Translations under genes and position numbers: made by a program | The notes under the pieces: generated by a model | The model's database searches: none | Told to the model about the DNA's origin: nothing | Seen by the model: only the letters and a program-made list of their open reading frames with translations | Part shown: one piece after another, positions 1-8,139 of the stretch | Numbering within the stretch: the first letter of the stretch is position 1 | Layout: each line of letters opens with the position of its first letter | Source of the DNA: JAJNBA01 sp035696925 | GTDB lineage: Bacteria; Actinomycetota; UBA4738; HRBIN12 | Reading direction: 5' to 3' | Assembly: GCA_035696925.1 (NCBI GenBank) | Contig: DASSDW010000117.1 | Coordinates: forward strand, 1-17,567 | DNA: 17,567 bases

Positions 1-101
1 TTCACCGGGCTCATGAACACCTCGGGGTGATCGGCCAGGTACCAGTACAGCGCGGTCGTGCCTGCTTTCGCGGCACCGATGATCACGAAGGTGGGAAGCA
101 T
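1..101 (-). CDS. Sulfotransferase, N-terminal fragment (runs off left edge)
   Basis: Only the first 33 codons are in the window. The start is an ATG at 101, 9 nt after the stop of the preceding gene, with GGAGGT at 115-120 on the minus strand as a somewhat distant ribosome binding site. The protein opens MLPTFVIIGAAKAGTTALYW. The GxxKxGTT pattern is the 5'-phosphosulfate-binding loop of PAPS-dependent sulfotransferases, and the following YLADHPEVFMSPVK fits the usual 'L..HP.v.....KE' continuation. Family knowledge says such enzymes move sulfate from PAPS to a sugar or other hydroxyl. Being last in an operon with a glycosyltransferase suggests glycan sulfation, which is inference. The catalytic body lies outside the window. 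Confidence 0.8.
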   Translation of the reverse strand, partial: MLPTFVIIGAAKAGTTALYWYLADHPEVFMSPV

Positions 102-110
102 CGCGGTCGC

Positions 111-1592
111 TCAGACCTCCCGGCGAGCGTCGATCAGCACCTGGACCTCCCGGACCACCTGATCGAGGTCGCGATCCGTGTCGATGGGGTACACGGACGC
201 TCCGTCGAACCGGAGCCTCGAGCTGAGCTCGTGGCGGAAGCGTACGTACTCCTCCGGCTCCTTCTTCTCCCTCGCCGCGTTCCGCGCCAGCGTCACCTCG
301 AGTGGAGCCGTCAGCTGGAAGACCAGATCCGGCGTGGGGATATCGCGATACAGGCGCCCCTCGATCGCCGCGAGGATCCGTCGCAACGAGAAGGCGGTCT
401 TCGGCATCGGCAGATGGGTGAGCTGCGGGCCGTCGGGCGCGCCGCTCGCGTCCGACGGGTATCGGTCGCTCAGCACGACCGTCCCCGCTCCATCGCGTAC
501 CGCTCGCCTGAGGAGAGCGCGCCGCTCGTACGCGAGCATCACGGACCGGATCCCGAAGAGGAGCGGGAAGGTCGTGCCGGTCGCATCGCCCCCTTCGTAG
601 CGTTCCTCGACGCGCAGCGTTCGTTGCTCCGGGAACAGCGAGCGCAGCGCCGGCAGCAGCGCGTGCGGGATGGAGGTCAGGAGCGTGCTCGGTGGCTTGC
701 CGGCATGGACGCGGCGAACACGCCGGCTCGTGGACAGCCATCGCTCCACCTCGTCGAGGACGGTCGACTTGCCCGTCGCCTCCGATCCGACGAACGCGAT
801 CACGGTCGCTCTGCGTGATGCGCCGGGCCGGCCATCGAGGGCCGAGGGGGTCGAGGAGCCCAGCGCGCGCGCCCGCGTCTCCACCGCGTCGCGCAGCTGC
901 TCGACGGCTCGATCGAGACGTTCGGGGGACGCATCCTCGAACTCGATGGTCACCACACGGTCGCGCATCGCGTCGGACCCGGCCAGCGCATCGAAGACCG
1001 AGATCGCCCTCCCGATGCATGATCCGATCCGCTCCCCATCGAGCCCCGCGAGCTCCCGCCGGACGTCCGGACGGGTGATCGCTCGCTCCACGAGCAGGTC
1101 GGTCGGCGCCTTCACGTGGACGACGAGGTCGGGAAGCGGGACGAGGCCGGCGAAGCGCTCGATCTCGGACGGCGTGGGTGCTGCGTCGCTGTAGACGAAC
1201 AGCTGGTACGCGATCAGGACCGTCCCCTCGTCGTTCAGGAACGTGACGGAGGGATCGGCTCGCCGGGTCAGCTCGTGCACGCCGACCTTCCGAACGACGT
1301 TCCGGAGATAGTTCGCCTTGGCGAAGGTCGACGGTGCATGGTGGCGTAGCCGTTCGAACGCGAACCGGACGAAGTCCCGGTGATCGTCGAACGACCTGAG
1401 GAACGGGGGCAGCGCGGCGGCGTCGGCCAGCAGGTTGACCGCGTGGGGGTTCTCCACCCACCGGCGGCCGGGCCTGTCGGTCACCAGGTCCGTCGCCATC
1501 CGGACCCGGCCGCTCTCGAGCCCCCGGCGCAGCAGCTCGCGAGCCAGCGTCGACTTGCCGGCGCCGGTGGCGCCGATGAGCTCGACGATCAT
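111..1592 (-). CDS. Tandem two-domain P-loop kinase-like protein
   Basis: 493 residues with two separate Walker A motifs. The first, GATGAGKST, spans residues 7-15, with a Walker-B-like LNDEG later in that half. The second, GSEATGKST, lies near residue 270 and is followed by a thymidylate-kinase-like LSDRYPSD and an Arg/Lys-rich lid-like stretch around 'RNAAREKKEPEEY'. Each half alone has the size of a nucleotide or small-molecule kinase, so this looks like a fusion of two such domains. The start ATG overlaps the stop of the upstream glycosyltransferase as ATGA (4 nt), implying translational coupling. The substrate is unknown. Thymidylate kinase proper is unlikely, because this is a double-length protein in a glycan operon; phosphorylation of a sugar or lipid carrier is a guess. 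Confidence 0.7.
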   Translation of the reverse strand: MIVELIGATGAGKSTLARELLRRGLESGRVRMATDLVTDRPGRRWVENPHAVNLLADAAALPPFLRSFDDHRDFVRFAFERLRHHAPSTFAKANYLRNVVRKVGVHELTRRADPSVTFLNDEGTVLIAYQLFVYSDAAPTPSEIERFAGLVPLPDLVVHVKAPTDLLVERAITRPDVRRELAGLDGERIGSCIGRAISVFDALAGSDAMRDRVVTIEFEDASPERLDRAVEQLRDAVETRARALGSSTPSALDGRPGASRRATVIAFVGSEATGKSTVLDEVERWLSTSRRVRRVHAGKPPSTLLTSIPHALLPALRSLFPEQRTLRVEERYEGGDATGTTFPLLFGIRSVMLAYERRALLRRAVRDGAGTVVLSDRYPSDASGAPDGPQLTHLPMPKTAFSLRRILAAIEGRLYRDIPTPDLVFQLTAPLEVTLARNAAREKKEPEEYVRFRHELSSRLRFDGASVYPIDTDRDLDQVVREVQVLIDARREV

Positions 1593-2722
1593 CCCGGCGC
1601 CCCGCTCCCGACCAGGGGCGCGACCTCTCGGTAGACCGCCTCGGTGCCGGCCCGCATGATCGGCAACGTGAAGCGCGCCGCCATGTGCTCCCTGCAGCGG
1701 CGCCCGACCTCCTCGCGCTCGATCGGCGTCATCGCATGGAAGCGACGGATCGCGTCGGCGAATCCGTCGACGTCCCCGGGATCCACGAACGGGATGAAGT
1801 CCGCGCCGTCCGCGAGCTCACGGTGCGGCGGGATGTCCGAGAGGATCACCGGGCAGCCCGCGCCCATCGCCTCAAGGACGGCCACCGGGAGCCCTTCGCC
1901 GTGTGAGGTCGAGACGAAGACGTCGGCATCGGCGCACGCGACGAAGACGTCGTCTCGTGGAACGAGGCCCGTGAGCTCGACCCGATCGTGGAGGCGCAGC
2001 TCGCGGGCCCTCGCCTCGATCATGGTCGAGAGCTCGCCCGCACCGACGAGGATCGCTCGACTCTCCGCGTCATCGCCGACGGCGCGTGCGAACGCGTTCA
2101 CCAACGTGAGCGGGTCCTTCACCCGCTCGAGGCGGCCCACCGAGATGACGGTGAACCCGCTTCCGCTCGGCGCGGGATCTCGCGTGGCGAGCGCACGGTC
2201 CACGCGATCGAGGTCGGCTCCGTTGGGGACCACCCGCGACCGTCCCCGTACGAGACGGTCGAGGGTCCCCGGGAGGCTCTCGTACGCCGACCGACTGCAG
2301 AACACGATCCGCCGGAAGGCCGCCAGGGAGATGATCATCATCAGCTGGTTCCGGAGCTTGTAGTCGTGGAAGGAGTCCTGCACGGTGTAGACGAGCGAGG
2401 AACGCACGCGGGAGAAGCGTCCCCATGCGAGCGCGGCCAGCACGAAGAGGGTCCCGGTCTGCGGCGCATGCGCGTGGATGACGTCGTACTTCGCGCCCAG
2501 CGCCGCCTTCAGAGCCCGGAAGAACCCGCGCAGGGTGCCGTCGCCCGCGAAGAGCCTGATCGCCGGAGGGGGCGTCAGCTTCGGGACGAAGTAGGTGACG
2601 ATCGAGATGTCCCGTTCGCCCATGAGCGGGAGGCAATGCTCGTTGTACTGCCCGTTCGTCTCACCGAGCATGATGATCAGGTGCAGGACGCGGAGCTTCC
2701 GGGGGGGCGCGCTATCCGTCAG
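1589..2722 (-). CDS. GT4-family glycosyltransferase
   Basis: 377 residues if started at the CTG at 2722. Near the N-terminus is the Rossmann strand KLRVLHLIIMLGETNG, then the mid-protein VISVGRLERVKD that opens the second GT-B domain, then the nucleotide-sugar-binding box SHGEGLPVAVLEAMGAG with the E-x7-E pattern. These are the marks of retaining GT4 enzymes, which move a sugar from a nucleotide-sugar to a lipid-linked or soluble acceptor in the cytoplasm. The start is uncertain. There is no ATG, GTG or TTG just before the first strand. A GTG at 2818 would overlap the upstream gene by about 107 nt, whereas the CTG has an AGGGG Shine-Dalgarno 7 nt upstream and only an 11-nt overlap. The 3' end overlaps the next gene by 4 nt. 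Confidence 0.88.
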   Translation of the reverse strand: MTDSAPPRKLRVLHLIIMLGETNGQYNEHCLPLMGERDISIVTYFVPKLTPPPAIRLFAGDGTLRGFFRALKAALGAKYDVIHAHAPQTGTLFVLAALAWGRFSRVRSSLVYTVQDSFHDYKLRNQLMMIISLAAFRRIVFCSRSAYESLPGTLDRLVRGRSRVVPNGADLDRVDRALATRDPAPSGSGFTVISVGRLERVKDPLTLVNAFARAVGDDAESRAILVGAGELSTMIEARARELRLHDRVELTGLVPRDDVFVACADADVFVSTSHGEGLPVAVLEAMGAGCPVILSDIPPHRELADGADFIPFVDPGDVDGFADAIRRFHAMTPIEREEVGRRCREHMAARFTLPIMRAGTEAVYREVAPLVGSGAPG

Positions 2723-3443
2723 GCTGGTTCCCCTCCCTCCGTCGCGACGCTCGGACGCCGTCGACGATCTGCGCCACCGTGGAGGTGCTGGTGTCGAACC
2801 GCAGCGTGCGGACGGCACCCTTGTCCTCCACGATCGGCAGGATGCTCTCGAACGCCCTGCGGTAGCGAGAGATGAAGCGGTGTCCGGCCTCCGCCTGTCC
2901 GCCCTTCTGCCGGTGATCCTGGTCGCGCTGGTTGATCCGACCCCAGAGGACGGCGTCGGGTGCGTCCAGCCAGATGACGTCGCTCAGCTCGGTCGACCAT
3001 CGATCGAGCATCTCGCGCTTCCAGGACGTGAAGGAGCGATGTTCGGTGAACGGCTTCTCTTCCGCCATCAGGCGGACGATCGCGTACAGGGGCCCCTGAT
3101 CGAGCAGGAAGGCGGTGTCGGTCTGCGGCCGCCTGCGACGCAGCACGGGCGCCCATCGGGTGACGTACACCAGCAGCTTGGACTCCGGCCAACTGATCCG
3201 CGGTGCGCGTGTGAGACCCGTCCACAGGATCGGCAGCAGCCGAGGGATCGTGCGGATGATCAGGAGCAGGTCGCCCGGCCGGCGCGCGTGGATGAAGGGG
3301 GCGATCTCGAACCCCGGCTCTGCGGCGAGCCGCGTGGCGAGCGTCGACTTGCCCGCGCCCGCGACGCCCAGGATCTCGATGTTCCGATCCGCTCTGTGGG
3401 TCGGCCCGGGCCGGCCGACCGCTGTCTCAACGATCCGCGTCAA
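2712..3443 (-). CDS. P-loop kinase-like protein, first gene of the glycan operon
   Basis: 243 residues from a TTG start at 3443, with GGAGGG three bases upstream; no ATG is available before the P-loop. The Walker A motif GVAGAGKST is at residues 26-34. A Walker-B-like LLDQGPLYAIV follows mid-protein, and an Arg/Lys/Gln-rich lid-like stretch (INQRDQDHRQKGG) comes near the C-terminal third. The overall plan resembles small-molecule or nucleotide kinases and the N-terminal half of the two-domain protein encoded two genes downstream. The gene heads a minus-strand operon with a GT4 glycosyltransferase and a sulfotransferase. The sequence supports an ATP-binding phosphotransferase fold. The substrate is not evident and a link to glycan building blocks is inference. 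Confidence 0.7.
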   Translation of the reverse strand: MTRIVETAVGRPGPTHRADRNIEILGVAGAGKSTLATRLAAEPGFEIAPFIHARRPGDLLLIIRTIPRLLPILWTGLTRAPRISWPESKLLVYVTRWAPVLRRRRPQTDTAFLLDQGPLYAIVRLMAEEKPFTEHRSFTSWKREMLDRWSTELSDVIWLDAPDAVLWGRINQRDQDHRQKGGQAEAGHRFISRYRRAFESILPIVEDKGAVRTLRFDTSTSTVAQIVDGVRASRRREGNQPDG

Positions 3444-3719
3444 GGGCCCTCCGACCGGATGAGTGGTCCCTCAAGGGTAGAGGGAGCACGCGGAGACAAC
3501 CATCTGATGATCAGCGTAGCCGGGGTACGCGATCCGACGGATTCCCCCGATGAGCGGAGGTGTTGGGCACGGTTGCTCGGGCGGCGGGGCAATGGGGGAG
3601 GAGCGCATCACGTAGGCGATCTGCGTCGAACGCATGATGGCGGAGCGCCCCCCGGCCGGCCAGACTGTTGGGGTCGCGGGGCGCGATAGATGCACGACGG
3701 CCAGGGTGGGGACTTCTTA
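3444..3719. promoter_or_regulatory. Divergent intergenic region of the glycan locus
   Basis: This 276-bp stretch separates the minus-strand kinase/glycosyltransferase operon from the plus-strand PKD protein and must hold promoters for both. I see no convincing -35/-10 pair. Visible structures are a small hairpin TGCGT-CGA-ACGCA near 3622-3634, a GGCCGGCC palindrome around 3654-3661, and an inverted repeat GCGCCCC (3645-3651) / GGGGCGC (3678-3684) within 45 bases of the PKD gene start. GGTGGGG at 3705-3711 is a fitting ribosome binding site for the GTG at 3720. No tRNA, CRISPR or clear riboswitch consensus was recognised. Confidence 0.45.
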
Positions 3720-5618
3720 GTGACGAGCATCCTCAAACACGCTGCTCGAGGGGGCCGGTGGTCCGTCGTCCTGGGGCTCTCCGTCATCGTCATCGGCACG
3801 GCGCCGGCCTTCGCGAACCTCCCCGACACCTCCACGCCTTCCCTCGAGCTCGATCGGACGATCACGACCCAGCCGTTCGTGGGCAGCTCGACCACGATGC
3901 GTGACGGGGAGGGCAGCGCGTACGTCGGGCCGGATGATTCGCTCTGGCTCACGGAGGACCACGAGAACTTCCTCTTCGAGACGAACCCCCACACCGGTGC
4001 GCTGAAACGCGTGATCAACAACGCCGCGTTCCAGAACGCACCGCGCTTCGGCGGCGGGACGGTGGCCGGTCCCAACCGGACGGACGACTTCGAGTCGATG
4101 GCCTACGACGAGGTCAACGACTGGCTCTTCGTGTTCTCCGGCCCGTGTTGTGACTCGTCCCACCTGCCCACCGTATTCCGACTGGTCCGCGTCGGTGGGG
4201 TCTTCCAGGTCGACTCCTACCAACCGCTGGCGGCGACGGCGAACAACACGGCGTCTGCATGGAGTCCGGCCGACCAGCAGCTCTACGTCGGCCAGGGCCA
4301 GCAGATCCGAACCTACGACTACGTGACGAACACGACCGGGACGGCGTTCACGGTGACCGGACTCAGTGGGATCCTGGGCTTCTCCTTCTCCTCGGTCACG
4401 GACACGGGTGGCAGCGATCTCTTCGTCGTCACGAACGCGGAACGGCTCCGCCGCGTGGATTGGGCGACGAAGACACTCGTTCCCGGCTGGACGTTCGACC
4501 TGACGCCCTTCGAGGTGCTCGACAGCCGGGCGGTGGAGCTGATCGACGATCAGTTCTACGTGCTGGACGGCGCCGACGCCCGCCCGCCGGGCCCGCTCCG
4601 GTTCGCCGTGTTCGTCTTCGATGTGCTCGGGCCGCAACCTGTGGCTCCGGTGGCGTCCTTCACCGCGACGCCGACGAGCGGGAACGCTCCTCTCAGCGTG
4701 GACTTCGACGACACGTCGACGAACAATCCAACGAGCTGGGCGTGGGACTTCGAGAACGACGGCATCGTCGACTCGACCGCGCAGAATCCGACGCACGTCT
4801 ACACGACGCCCGACACGTACACGGCGGAGTTGACCGCCACGAACGCTGCCGGTTCGGACACGGTGACGGCACAGATCACCGTCACCCAGGCGGTCGCGCC
4901 GGTGGCTTCGTTCACGGCGACGCCGTCCACGGGTACCGCACCCCTCTCGGTGAGTTTCACCGACACGTCAACGGGGAATCCGACAGTATGGGCATGGGAC
5001 TTCGAGTCGAACGGCAGCGTCGATTCGACCGCCCAGAACCCGACCCACGTCTACACGACCCCGGCCACGTACACGGCGACCCTGACCGTCACGAACGGTG
5101 CCGGTTCCGACAGCGAGACGGCGCAGATCGTCGTGAACCCGCCGTCGCAGCCGCCGAACCTGGTGGGCAACCCCGGGTTCGATGTCGACACGGCAGGATG
5201 GAGCACGGCGGGGTCGGGGACCCTGGTCACGCTGACGCGGGTGACCCCCGGTCGCGACGGCACCGGAGGGATGGCCCGCCTGTCCAACGGTGCCTCCGGC
5301 ACGAGGAAGTGCGTGCTGAACGATCAGCCGAACTGGGTCACGACGACCACGGCGGGTACGTACACGTCGAGCATCTGGGTCCGCGCGGACACCGCGGGCG
5401 CCCTGATCAAGATCAACATCAGGGAGATGAACGGCTCGACCGTCGTGAAGTCCAGGGTGGGGAACTTCACCCTGACGACCGCCTGGCAGAAGATCACGGT
5501 GGCGCACACGATCCTCTCGCCCGGCTCGACCCTCGATCTCCAGGTCTTCCTTCCGAAGGCGCAGGCCCCCCCGGGAACATGCTTCTACGCCGACGACGCA
5601 TCGATCGTCAGGTCGTGA
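3720..5618 (+). CDS. Secreted protein: propeller-like domain, two PKD domains, carbohydrate-binding-like C-terminus
   Basis: 632 residues from the GTG at 3720, chosen because GGTGGGG sits 8 nt upstream; an ATG at 3690 would add 10 residues. A signal peptide covers residues 1-32 (basic KHAARGGR, a hydrophobic core, cleavage after AFA). Residues about 35-300 contain short strand-rich repeats such as DDFESMAYDEVNDWLFVFSG and LFVVTNAERLRRVDWAT, suggesting a beta-propeller, family unassigned. Two PKD domains lie at about 308-390 and 392-474, each opening PVASFTATP and containing AWDFE and HVYTTP. From about 478 to the end, NLVGNPGFDVDTAGWS and the final CFYADDASI resemble a CBM4/9-type jelly roll. 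It is probably an exported or surface protein that binds glycan. The neighbouring transferase and deacetylase genes support an envelope or exopolysaccharide role by inference. Confidence 0.8.
   Translation: MTSILKHAARGGRWSVVLGLSVIVIGTAPAFANLPDTSTPSLELDRTITTQPFVGSSTTMRDGEGSAYVGPDDSLWLTEDHENFLFETNPHTGALKRVINNAAFQNAPRFGGGTVAGPNRTDDFESMAYDEVNDWLFVFSGPCCDSSHLPTVFRLVRVGGVFQVDSYQPLAATANNTASAWSPADQQLYVGQGQQIRTYDYVTNTTGTAFTVTGLSGILGFSFSSVTDTGGSDLFVVTNAERLRRVDWATKTLVPGWTFDLTPFEVLDSRAVELIDDQFYVLDGADARPPGPLRFAVFVFDVLGPQPVAPVASFTATPTSGNAPLSVDFDDTSTNNPTSWAWDFENDGIVDSTAQNPTHVYTTPDTYTAELTATNAAGSDTVTAQITVTQAVAPVASFTATPSTGTAPLSVSFTDTSTGNPTVWAWDFESNGSVDSTAQNPTHVYTTPATYTATLTVTNGAGSDSETAQIVVNPPSQPPNLVGNPGFDVDTAGWSTAGSGTLVTLTRVTPGRDGTGGMARLSNGASGTRKCVLNDQPNWVTTTTAGTYTSSIWVRADTAGALIKINIREMNGSTVVKSRVGNFTLTTAWQKITVAHTILSPGSTLDLQVFLPKAQAPPGTCFYADDASIVRS
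4641..5144 (+). repeat. Direct duplication encoding the two PKD domains (252-bp unit, two copies)
   Basis: Bases 4641-4892 and 4893-5144 encode consecutive PKD units of 84 codons each. The DNA itself is strongly conserved: both copies carry near-identical stretches around GACTCGACCGC, CACGTCTACACGAC and ACGTACACGGCG, with many differences at third positions. The start of each unit (PVASFTATP) is easily aligned. This indicates tandem duplication of one domain, followed by partial divergence. Confidence 0.8.
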
Positions 5619-5749
5619 TCCGCGCCTCGCGGCGGGTCTCGGCGGACTCTGTTCGACTCGGTACGTTTCCTACGTCGAAGCGCGCATGCGCCGAGCCCGG
5701 GAGCCCCGGCAGACTGTCCGTCCAGGACCAGTCACAGGGAGCGACATCG

Positions 5750-5794
5750 ATGGACACCCCGGAGTCCTCGGTCGGCTCGGATGGAGGGATCTGA
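5750..5794 (+). other. Possible 14-codon upstream ORF before the sugar transferase
   Basis: An ATG at 5750, preceded by GGGAG 8 nt upstream, opens MDTPESSVGSDGGI and stops with TGA at 5792-5794. Its last codons contain the GGAGGG (5783-5788) that serves as the ribosome binding site of the transferase ATG at 5799, so the stop is 4 nt before that start. The layout would permit translational coupling. It could equally be chance in an intergenic stretch. Confidence 0.3.
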
Positions 5795-5798
5795 ACCG

Positions 5799-7187
5799 AT
5801 GGCCCTCCACGAGCCTCTCGAGATCGCGTTCGCCCCGACACCACCCTCACTCCGCTCTCGGCCGCCGTTGTCGAGCCTGCTCCCCGTGATGGATGCCCTG
5901 ACGCTGATCGGGGCGGCGGCGATCCTCGGGTTCCCGCTCGTCTCGATCGCCTACGGAGTGGTCACGTTCCTGATCCTGAACGGCGATTCCTCCCGCAAGT
6001 ACCGGATCAACCCTCGGCTGGGTGACGAAGCGGGCTGGCTGCTCGGCCGCGTGTCGGTGGCCCTCCTCGTCCTCCTCTCGGTCGGATGGGTCGCCCAGCT
6101 CGCCCACATCGACCTGCTGGGGAGCGGGATCCGTGAGCTTTCGAAGGTCGGGCTGGCCGTGGCCGGGGCGGTCTTCCTGGGCCGGGGGGCGGCCTACGCG
6201 TTGGGTCGGAAAGCGAAGGAGCGAGGCCTGGCCTCGGAGCCCACCTTGATCGTCGGCGACGGGGAGCTCGCCATGGGGCTGGCCGAGACGTTCCTGGAGC
6301 ATCCCGAATACGGCCTGCGGCCGATCGGCTTCCTGGGGCGGCCTCTCGTCCGGCATGTGGCGTTGCCGGTGCTCGGGCAGGTCCGCAACGTCGAGCAGGT
6401 GATCGGCGACTTCGAGGTCCGGCGCGTGCTGGTGGCGTTCGGCGAGATGCGTGACCAGGAGCTCGTGACGATCCTCCGGGCGAGCGAGCGGGTGCCGGCG
6501 GAGATCCACGTGGTCCCGCGCTTCTTCGAGCTGAGCGGCGTGCCGCAAGGGGCCCCCGTGGACGACGTCGCCGGCATCCCCCTGTTCCACCTACGGCGCC
6601 CCGCCCTCCGGCCGGGCGCTCGCATCCAGAAGCGGGCCTTCGACATCGTGGTCGCATCCACGCTGTTCCTCTTGAGCCTGCCGGTGTTCGCGGTGATCGC
6701 GCTGGCGGTTCGCCTGTCGAGCGAGGGACCGGTCCTGTTCCGTCAGAAGCGGGTGGGCCTGAACGGGAACCTCTTCGAGATCATCAAGTTCCGGACGATG
6801 TACGTGAACGACGAGTCGGACACGGCGTGGATCACCGACAGGGATCACGAGCGTGTCACCCCGATCGGGCACATCCTCCGGGCGGCGAGCCTCGACGAGC
6901 TCCCGCAGCTGATCAACGTGATCAGGGGCGAGATGTCCTTGGTGGGTCCTCGCCCGGAGCGACCCCACTACACGGGCCGATTCTCCGAGACCGTCTCGCG
7001 CTACGACGATCGGCATCGCGTCGTCGGGGGCATCACCGGGTGGGCGCAGATCAACGGTCGGAGCCGAGGGCTCGACTCGGTTCCGGAGCGCGCACGCCTC
7101 GACAACTATTACATCGAGAACTGGTCCCTCTGGCGGGATCTCGTGATCGTGGCCCGGACGGTCGCGGTCCTGTTCCGAGGCCGCTAG
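5799..7187 (+). CDS. Polyprenyl-phosphate sugar-1-phosphate transferase (exopolysaccharide initiating enzyme)
   Basis: 462 residues from the ATG at 5799, favoured over the ATG at 5781 because GGAGGG lies 10 nt upstream. Hydrophobic segments at about 31-60, 80-102 and 114-134 form an N-terminal membrane part, shorter than the four to five helices common in the family. A Rossmann-like module follows (PTLIVGDGELAMG, near 148). The catalytic bacterial sugar transferase domain starts near 278 with a membrane-dipping helix (AFDIVVASTLFLLSLPVFAV), then KFRTM near 330, LDELPQLINVIRGEMSLVGP near 365 and GWAQINGR near the end. The family transfers a sugar-1-phosphate from a UDP-sugar to undecaprenyl phosphate, starting repeat-unit synthesis on the inner membrane face. 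The stop codon overlaps that of the convergent deacetylase gene (CTAG). Confidence 0.93.
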   Translation: MALHEPLEIAFAPTPPSLRSRPPLSSLLPVMDALTLIGAAAILGFPLVSIAYGVVTFLILNGDSSRKYRINPRLGDEAGWLLGRVSVALLVLLSVGWVAQLAHIDLLGSGIRELSKVGLAVAGAVFLGRGAAYALGRKAKERGLASEPTLIVGDGELAMGLAETFLEHPEYGLRPIGFLGRPLVRHVALPVLGQVRNVEQVIGDFEVRRVLVAFGEMRDQELVTILRASERVPAEIHVVPRFFELSGVPQGAPVDDVAGIPLFHLRRPALRPGARIQKRAFDIVVASTLFLLSLPVFAVIALAVRLSSEGPVLFRQKRVGLNGNLFEIIKFRTMYVNDESDTAWITDRDHERVTPIGHILRAASLDELPQLINVIRGEMSLVGPRPERPHYTGRFSETVSRYDDRHRVVGGITGWAQINGRSRGLDSVPERARLDNYYIENWSLWRDLVIVARTVAVLFRGR

Positions 7188-8122
7188 CTCGATCCCGTGC
7201 GGCCCGGCGGCTGGTGGCCGCGGGCCGTCAGCGCCTCGTCGATCCGCGTCGAGCCGAATTCTCCGACCAGCCGTCGCAGGTCGCGGCGCATCCTGCCACG
7301 GCCGGTGTAGGCCCGCAGACGGAGGGATCGCGCCATCTCCGGGAGACGCTGCTCCTCCGCGTCCAGCTCCCACGGGTGCATGTAGAAGGTGAACCACGAC
7401 GTGGAGCGCAATCGCTGCGCGACGCCGCGGCGGAACACCGGGAAGGGGATCAGCCGGAAGTACGCGCCCCCGGCCCACGGCACCCGTACGGGCCCGACCG
7501 GAAGTCGCGTCATCTGGATCTCGAGCAGTCCGGGGCGGACCTCGACGACGGCCGCATCGGGATCGATCGGGACGGAGATGCTCCCGTAGCGATCGTGCTG
7601 CGCGAATCCGAAGAAGCTCGAGTCGTACCAGTAGCCCGCCTCCGCCAGCACATCGAGCACGTGATCGCTCACCGAGAAGTTCGGCGCTCTCACCCCTCGG
7701 ACTGGCATTCCCGTGACCTGCTCGAGCGCGTCCTTCGCGTCCGCGAGCTCCCGGATCATCTCGTCCGTCGTCAGCTGGTTCAGGTTGCGGTGGAGGTGGG
7801 TGTGACTCGCGACCTCGTGCCCGTCATCGACGATCCTGCGCACGAGCGCGGGGTACCGTTCCGCGACCCACCCCAGCACGAACATCGTGGACCGCGCCCC
7901 GACATCGGCGAGGATATCGAGGAGCGCATGCGCGTTCGGCTCCAGACGTGGCTCCATCGACGCCGGGTCGAAGGAGGGCAGGCTGGTACGGACGTTCTCC
8001 GCGTGGAACCAGTCCTCGATGTCGAAAGTCGCGAGGAACCGAGGCGTCGTGTCGGCGGGAACGGATTCGTCGCTCGTGTCGTCGCCCTTCTCGGGGAGAT
8101 GCTCTGCGGGACCGATGATCAC
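7184..8122 (-). CDS. Polysaccharide deacetylase (DUF3473-like exopolysaccharide type)
   Basis: 312 residues from the GTG at 8122; a TTG at 8131 is the alternative. The frame is open much farther upstream, but that would overlap the divergent DUF1996 gene and lacks family character. Motifs of the NodB-type deacetylase fold are present: TFDIEDWF (D34, D37), the metal-binding SHTHLH (H107, H111), RAPNFS (R145), and a C-terminal FYMHPWELD. The FDIEDWFH opening and MHPWE ending are typical of the deacetylases found in exopolysaccharide/PEP-CTERM loci. They remove N-acetyl groups from glycans in a metal-dependent way. No signal peptide is visible, so cytoplasmic action or another export route is possible. 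It lies tail to tail with the sugar transferase. Confidence 0.9.
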   Translation of the reverse strand: MIIGPAEHLPEKGDDTSDESVPADTTPRFLATFDIEDWFHAENVRTSLPSFDPASMEPRLEPNAHALLDILADVGARSTMFVLGWVAERYPALVRRIVDDGHEVASHTHLHRNLNQLTTDEMIRELADAKDALEQVTGMPVRGVRAPNFSVSDHVLDVLAEAGYWYDSSFFGFAQHDRYGSISVPIDPDAAVVEVRPGLLEIQMTRLPVGPVRVPWAGGAYFRLIPFPVFRRGVAQRLRSTSWFTFYMHPWELDAEEQRLPEMARSLRLRAYTGRGRMRRDLRRLVGEFGSTRIDEALTARGHQPPGRTGSS

Positions 8123-8139
8123 CGCGGACAACGCCCGCC

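Noticed and set aside
3457..3480. GGAT-N14-GGGTAG as a third sigma-B-like promoter
   Set aside because: It is more than 200 bp from the next plus-strand start, and GGGTA strings are common in this DNA.
3481..3719. Possible c-di-GMP or c-di-AMP riboswitch in the PKD gene leader (TAGCCGGGGTAC-like string)
   Set aside because: The other conserved blocks of either riboswitch class could not be found around it.
3717..4796. Long open frame antisense to the PKD protein
   Set aside because: Composition is Arg/Val/Glu-rich and repetitive. The plus-strand frame has a signal peptide and clear PKD domains.
5622..5634. CCGCG-CCT-CGCGG hairpin after the PKD gene as a terminator
   Set aside because: The stem is only 5 bp and no T-tract follows.
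5682..5691. GCGCATGCGC palindrome as an operator
   Set aside because: A 10-bp GC-rich palindrome is readily found by chance and no second copy is nearby.
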